From Lentisphaeria bacterium (GTDB lineage Bacteria > Verrucomicrobiota > Lentisphaeria > Victivallales > Victivallaceae): a stretch of DNA of 9,936 nt. How positions within the stretch are numbered: the first letter of the stretch is position 1; every line of letters begins with the position of its first letter. The stretch lies in assembly GCA_018265615.1 (NCBI GenBank), contig JABLYX010000101.1:1-9936 (forward strand), in the 5' to 3' direction. The notes below the pieces were generated by a model. It searched no databases and was not told the origin of the DNA. It saw only the letters and a program-made list of their open reading frames with translations. Of this stretch, positions 6,117 through 9,936 are shown in pieces. Made by a program: the position numbers and the translations under genes.

Positions 6117-9100
6117 ATGAAATATTTTGCCCTTGCATGTTCTCTTTTCGGATGTGCCGCACTTTCCGCCGCCCCCGAGCTGGTTACGGTCGGAGACGCG
6201 GGAAATGCCGGCAGGAAGGTCTTTTTCCATGACGTTCCGAACCCGTATCCGCGCGGCGGCGTCGCCTATCCGTACCGGATCGGGAAATCCGAGGTGTCGA
6301 ACGCGGAGTACGCGGAGTTTCTGAATGCGTGCGCGGCGAAGTCCGATCCGCATAAGCTGTTCGATCCCCGCATGAAGATTGTCCGCGGCGGAACAGCCGG
6401 CGCGTGGAGCTATGCTCCCGCCGCCGGCAGCGAAAGCGGCGGCGTGAACTTTGTGAGCCGGGTCAACGCCGCGCGTTTCTGCAACTGGCTCACGACCGGA
6501 GACCCGGAGAAGGGGGCCTACACGATTGCGGAGAAACCGCGCGAAAACGGCAGGACGTTCGAGGCGGTCGTCGGCTATCGCGACCTGACGTTCCCGGAGG
6601 CGGCGCGCGTCTATGTCCTGCCCGATATGCATGAGTTTTTCAAGGCCGGCTGGTACGGCGGCGACGGCAAATTCCGCGAGCTGACCGGTGCGACCCGGAA
6701 CGAGCCGTCGCATTACGGGCTCGTGAAGCACGCTTCCGGGCTCCGCGAGCATATGGAGAACAAGTATCACGCGGGGGCCCCTTTCGTGCTCGGCGCGGAT
6801 GACGGGACGGATGACGCCGCCGCGCTGAACACCGCCCGGCTCTGGCAGCAGCCGGAGTATGAGGGGAGCGCCGCGGCCGGGTTCCGCGTCGCGGCGACAG
6901 CTCCGCTTCAGGTCGGCGACCGGCTGAACCGGCGCAACAACTTCTTCTTCGGGGCGGATGAGGCGGCAACGTTGCGGATCCGCTCCGACGCGCCCGCGCA
7001 CAAGTCGGCGTTCAAGCTTGAACTGCGCGATTTCGCCGACAAGCCGGTCTGGTCGAAGCGGATCGAGCCGGAGCTGAAGCCGGGCGTGACCCCCGTTCCG
7101 GTTGAACTGCCTGAGGCGGACGGCTACTATGAGCTCCGCGTCACGCCCGAAGACGCCTCGTTCAACGGGCAGAGCGTTGTGATTCCGCTTGCGGTGATGC
7201 GCGACGCCGTCGACAACGGCGCGGAGGGAAACTTCGGGTTCACCTGCCACATCACGAGGCGTGAACGGCGGTTCAGCTTCGAGGAGTTCGACTTCGACCT
7301 GCTGCGCCGCCTCGGCGTCAGCAATGTGCGGGTCGATGTCGGCTACAGCGACGTCGGCGGTTCGCAGAGTGTGCTGCGGCGCATCCGCGCCGCCGGGCTG
7401 AATCCGCTTGCGATCATCACGGGCTCCGGCGTGAACGGCTACCCGGCCATCGCGAAGAACCGTGCGGAGAATCCCGCGCTCGCCGCGAAATGGGCGAAGC
7501 ACGGCGTTCCGGCCGATTACGCCTGGTACGCCGAACAGGTCTGCAACCTCATCTCCGCCCACAGGGATGTGGTGCGCGACTGGGAGTTCGGCAACGAGCC
7601 GACCTACTGGAAGGTGCTTCCCGAGGATTACGCCCAGATGCTGAAGGCGGGGTACAAGGCCGCGAAGCTCGCGGATCCGGAGTGCAACGTCATGGCGGGC
7701 GACCTGAATGCGATCCATGCGCCGGTTTTCCGGGCCGGAGGCGCGGCGTTCTGCGACTCGATCGCGAGCCATATCTACGGCTTCTACGTCCCGATGTTCT
7801 GGGGGATCGCCGGGAAGATGCGCGAGATGAACGGCTGGAAAAACGCGGCCGGGATCCCGGAGAAGCCGGTCTGGCTGACGGAGATCGGCGGCTGCACCTA
7901 CAGCTCGATGCACATGATCCCGGTCCGCACCCTTGATGAGGTGCGCCGCTACCAGGCGGTCCACCAGCCGAAGGTCATGATCGGCGGACTCGCGTTCGGC
8001 GCGGCGAAGGTGCTGCCGTACAACTTCCGCGATGTGCCGGTCGATTCGCTCGAGGAGGAGTTCGGCATGCTTGACCGCTATGGGCGGCCGAAGCCGGGAG
8101 CCGCGAGCTACCGCGCCGTCGCGAAGCTGTTCGGCAAGGCGAAATTCGAGGGCTTCGTGAAGGGGCACTCCCTGAAAGCCGGGGAGATTGCCGGACTGTC
8201 GTTCCGGGATGATAAGGGGCGCGCCGTCGTCTCCTTCTGGCGCAACGATCCGTATGGTTACGACCAGTTCCGGATCCCGTTCTTCGATACGGTCAGGCCG
8301 CCGCAGAGCGTGAAGCTGAAAGCGTCCGGTGCATCGGTCGAACTCTTCAACCTGTCGGGCGGCGCATCGGCGCTGCCGGTGAAAGGCGGCTATGTGGAGA
8401 TTCCGGTCAGTGAGTACCCGGTGTTCGTGCGCGGCAGCCTTGAGGCGGAGCTTGAGGCGTTCCCGACGGCCCATGCGATTCCGGAGCTGAATTTGCCGGC
8501 GGTGATGGTGAAGATCCTGCCGAACCGGGCGACGCGTTCCTGCGACCTGATGTCCGGCGTTGTTCTTGACCTGGCGGCCGGGACGGACGACACGGTGAAG
8601 CTTCATGTCTATAATTTGAAGAACGAACCGCTGTCGGGCACTCTGCGCCTCGTGCCGAAGAGCAACTGGCGCGAATGGGCGTGGAAGGTCTCCCCCGCCG
8701 CCGTGAAGCTCGACATTCCGGGCGACGGCATGGGCGAGGCGAGCTTCACGGTTCCCGTGCCGCGCAACGCGAAACCGGACCGGCTCTTCTACCTCGATGC
8801 GATTTTTGAAACCGCTCCGGGCGTGGAGTTCCGCGACACGGTCGCGTTCCGCGCCGTCGAGAAGAAGCTCTCGCTGAGCGAGTGGACGACCTATGCGAAG
8901 GGGTTCCGGCTGGCCGCGGCGGAGAACGGCACGCAGATCCGGATCTCCTGGCAGAAGGAGCGCGCCCCGTTTGTGAGCCTCTTCCTGCGCACACCGCAGC
9001 TCTTTGCCGAAAACGCGGCCGGGCTCGAAACCGATATCGCGCTTCCGGTTCGCGCGGACGGCGCGAAGGTCCATGCGGTCAATCTCCTCTTTATGGATAA

Positions 9101-9845
9101 GAACGGCGAAATCTTCCAGTTGAAGCAGAAGCTGGAACTGCCGGACGGAAAATGGACGGTTCTCCGGTTCGATGCCTCCGGCATCCTGAAGAAGGGGGTC
9201 ATCGTCCACAAGGGCGGCGACGGCAAGGTCGACTTCCCGGTCCGGCTGCTCGGATTCAACTTCGAACTGAAACCGGATGCGGCGGAGAACGGCTTCATTC
9301 TCGTCAAGGGGTGGGAGCGCATCAGGCCGCTGACCCGCTGGGAGCCGGGGGCGTGGACCGTCTACGGCGAGGGGTACGCGCTTGCAAAGGGTGCGGACGA
9401 CTCCGAGCTTGTCGTGAAGCGCACGCCGGGCGGGCGGGCCTATGCGTCGCTCTTTTCGGCGCGGCCGCCGGTCCTTGCAAAAGATGCGGCCTCCTGGCCG
9501 AAGTCGGTCGAGATCTCGTTCCGCCCGGAGAAAGCCGGCGTTCGCGCGGTCAGCTTCCTCGTTCAGGACGCGACGGGCGAAACGTTCCAGATCAAGGAGA
9601 GCATCAAGTCTGCGGCGGGTGAAACGCACTTCCTGCGCTTCGACCTGACCCGTATCCCGCAGGGCAGGAACCTGATCGTCTACGGCGGCAACAAAGACCG
9701 GAAGCCCGATTATCCGGTGAAGCTGCTCGGATTCAATTTCGACTTCGAGAAGAGCAATGACCCCGGTATGCTGATCGTGAATCCGCCGGAATTCGACAAG
9801 CCGGCGGGGGAAGCCGGCGGGGGCGGCGCCATCGCCATGGAGTGA
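6117..9845 (+). CDS. Secreted multidomain protein: SUMF1-like domain, clan GH-A hydrolase barrel, tandem C-terminal beta domains, 1242 aa
   Basis: Predicted exported glycan-degrading enzyme. Start at ATG 6117: GGTGA (6104-6108) gives a Shine-Dalgarno 8 nt away, and a signal peptide follows (MKYFALACSLFGCAALSAAP, cleavage near ALSA). ATG 6102 overlaps the upstream stop and lacks such a site. LFGC resembles a poor lipobox, so a lipoprotein is a weaker option. Domains: 22-260 SUMF1/FGE-like (YRIGKSEVSNAEYAEFLN, NFVSRVNAARFCNWL, ending GFRVA); it lacks the Cys pair of true formylglycine generators, so it is probably structural or binding. About 270-365: beta domain. About 371-675: GH-A barrel with GNEP (acid/base Glu494), SHIYG (H552, Y554) and WLTEIGG (nucleophile Glu589), nearest in look to GH39/GH51-type enzymes. 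About 680-912: two more beta domains. About 923-1064 and 1080-1222: homologous repeats. A Gly-rich tail ends the protein. No PEP-CTERM or other surface anchor is seen. Third gene of the operon. Substrate unknown. Confidence 0.92.
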   Translation: MKYFALACSLFGCAALSAAPELVTVGDAGNAGRKVFFHDVPNPYPRGGVAYPYRIGKSEVSNAEYAEFLNACAAKSDPHKLFDPRMKIVRGGTAGAWSYAPAAGSESGGVNFVSRVNAARFCNWLTTGDPEKGAYTIAEKPRENGRTFEAVVGYRDLTFPEAARVYVLPDMHEFFKAGWYGGDGKFRELTGATRNEPSHYGLVKHASGLREHMENKYHAGAPFVLGADDGTDDAAALNTARLWQQPEYEGSAAAGFRVAATAPLQVGDRLNRRNNFFFGADEAATLRIRSDAPAHKSAFKLELRDFADKPVWSKRIEPELKPGVTPVPVELPEADGYYELRVTPEDASFNGQSVVIPLAVMRDAVDNGAEGNFGFTCHITRRERRFSFEEFDFDLLRRLGVSNVRVDVGYSDVGGSQSVLRRIRAAGLNPLAIITGSGVNGYPAIAKNRAENPALAAKWAKHGVPADYAWYAEQVCNLISAHRDVVRDWEFGNEPTYWKVLPEDYAQMLKAGYKAAKLADPECNVMAGDLNAIHAPVFRAGGAAFCDSIASHIYGFYVPMFWGIAGKMREMNGWKNAAGIPEKPVWLTEIGGCTYSSMHMIPVRTLDEVRRYQAVHQPKVMIGGLAFGAAKVLPYNFRDVPVDSLEEEFGMLDRYGRPKPGAASYRAVAKLFGKAKFEGFVKGHSLKAGEIAGLSFRDDKGRAVVSFWRNDPYGYDQFRIPFFDTVRPPQSVKLKASGASVELFNLSGGASALPVKGGYVEIPVSEYPVFVRGSLEAELEAFPTAHAIPELNLPAVMVKILPNRATRSCDLMSGVVLDLAAGTDDTVKLHVYNLKNEPLSGTLRLVPKSNWREWAWKVSPAAVKLDIPGDGMGEASFTVPVPRNAKPDRLFYLDAIFETAPGVEFRDTVAFRAVEKKLSLSEWTTYAKGFRLAAAENGTQIRISWQKERAPFVSLFLRTPQLFAENAAGLETDIALPVRADGAKVHAVNLLFMDKNGEIFQLKQKLELPDGKWTVLRFDASGILKKGVIVHKGGDGKVDFPVRLLGFNFELKPDAAENGFILVKGWERIRPLTRWEPGAWTVYGEGYALAKGADDSELVVKRTPGGRAYASLFSARPPVLAKDAASWPKSVEISFRPEKAGVRAVSFLVQDATGETFQIKESIKSAAGETHFLRFDLTRIPQGRNLIVYGGNKDRKPDYPVKLLGFNFDFEKSNDPGMLIVNPPEFDKPAGEAGGGGAIAME
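8883..9308 (+). repeat. C-terminal beta domain, repeat copy 1 (within the 1242-aa hydrolase)
   Basis: Encodes residues 923-1064. It aligns end to end with the next copy: W-T-x-Y-x-x-G-F near the start, SLFLRTPQLFAENA, a GEIFQLK segment, LRFDASGI, and the closing PVRLLGFNFE...GFILVKG. The pattern suggests a jelly-roll carbohydrate-binding module made by duplication. The binding function is inferred. Confidence 0.75.
9354..9782 (+). repeat. C-terminal beta domain, repeat copy 2 (within the 1242-aa hydrolase)
   Basis: Encodes residues 1080-1222 and matches copy 1: W-T-V-Y-G-E-G-Y, SLFSARPPVLAKDA, GETFQIK, LRFDLTRI, and PVKLLGFNFDF...GMLIVNP. The closing segment is also similar at DNA level (a shared CTGCTCGGATTCAA near 9246 and 9723). 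The copies have diverged clearly, so the duplication is old. Confidence 0.75.
9798..9823 (+). repeat. Perfect 13-bp tandem duplication in the 3' end of the hydrolase gene
   Basis: AAGCCGGCGGGGG occurs twice back to back (9798-9810 and 9811-9823). The unit is not a multiple of three, so the two copies are read in different frames and encode the Gly-rich tail just before the stop. Gain or loss of a unit would change the C-terminus. Confidence 0.85.
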
Positions 9846-9855
9846 TGTCGCGACA
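9846..9855. repeat. Perfect 10-bp palindrome directly after the hydrolase stop codon
   Basis: TGTCGCGACA begins at the base after the TGA of the hydrolase gene. It has no loop and no T-run, so it is not a standard terminator. With the palindrome at 9868-9882 it could be part of an operator region for a gene beyond the window, or simply chance. Confidence 0.4.
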
Positions 9856-9867
9856 GGCGGGGATCGT

Positions 9868-9882
9868 TTCGCATAATGCGAA
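9868..9882. repeat. Perfect 15-bp palindrome in the downstream non-coding region
   Basis: TTCGCAT-A-ATGCGAA has 7-bp arms around a single central A. That spacing cannot form a stable hairpin loop without losing pairs, and no T-run follows, so a protein-binding site is more likely than a terminator. Whatever it controls would lie beyond the window's right end or be the minus-strand start at 9913. The rest of 9846-9936 shows nothing else firm. Confidence 0.45.
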
Positions 9883-9936
9883 GTATGTGAAGTTTACGGT
9901 TCCTGTCTGTCATGATGCAACTCCTTTCGGTTGAAT

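Noticed and set aside
6180..6896. Active formylglycine-generating enzyme that would mature sulfatases.
   Set aside because: The closing motif is GFRVA without the needed Cys residues, and no sulfatase gene lies in the window.
5982..9629. A very long open frame on the minus strand (about 1215 codons) opposite the large hydrolase.
   Set aside because: Its translation is rich in Arg, Ala, Pro, Val and His with no domain pattern, it is exactly antisense to a gene with clear domains and a signal peptide, and GC-rich codon use commonly leaves this mirror frame free of stops.
1..9936. CRISPR array, tRNA or rRNA gene, insertion sequence or integrase.
   Set aside because: No spaced repeats, cloverleaf, rRNA signature, transposase-like protein or terminal inverted repeats were seen on either strand.

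Overview
The window is a GC-rich, protein-dense stretch with all six real genes on the + strand. It looks like a chromosomal locus from a Lentisphaerae bacterium (Victivallis-like) or a close relative in the Planctomycetes-Verrucomicrobia-Chlamydiae group. The clues are two short pseudopilin-like proteins with the FTLIELLVVIAIIAILA start and a C-terminal DGH motif, secreted clan GH-A glycoside hydrolases, a SUMF1-like domain of the type common in these phyla, and sugar-type LacI and GntR/LacI-hybrid regulators. The phylum call is inferred from protein families, not from a marker gene.

Layout. (A) 1-2876: a pseudopilin-like gene whose start lies before the window, then after 14 nt a secreted GH-A hydrolase of 705 aa. 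(B) 2877-4063: a LacI-family repressor with its own near-consensus promoter (TTGACT-17-TATACT) and a 16-bp palindrome centred on CG just after the expected transcription start, which looks like an autoregulatory operator. (C) 4064-4227: a weak terminator candidate, then a second strong promoter (TTGACA-17-CATAAT) with an imperfect palindrome at the expected start site. (D) 4228-9845: a tight three-gene operon of an AraR-type regulator (GntR winged helix plus LacI-like sensor), a pseudopilin-like protein and a 1242-aa secreted multidomain protein. That protein joins a non-catalytic SUMF1/FGE-like domain, a GH-A barrel and two tandem homologous C-terminal beta domains. The gaps are 3 nt and 8 nt. 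(E) 9846-9936: a non-coding tail with two perfect palindromes and a minus-strand Shine-Dalgarno/ATG pair.

How the genes may work together. The regulators probably sense sugars released from a glycan, and the hydrolases are exported to attack it. The arrangement 'pseudopilin directly upstream of a secreted GH-A enzyme' occurs twice, with different enzymes and different pilin C-terminal parts. This suggests, but does not prove, that each pseudopilin is matched to its enzyme, for example in secretion, surface display or substrate capture. No RNA genes, CRISPR arrays, insertion sequences or integrase genes were seen, and no stretch over 300 bases lacks a gene.
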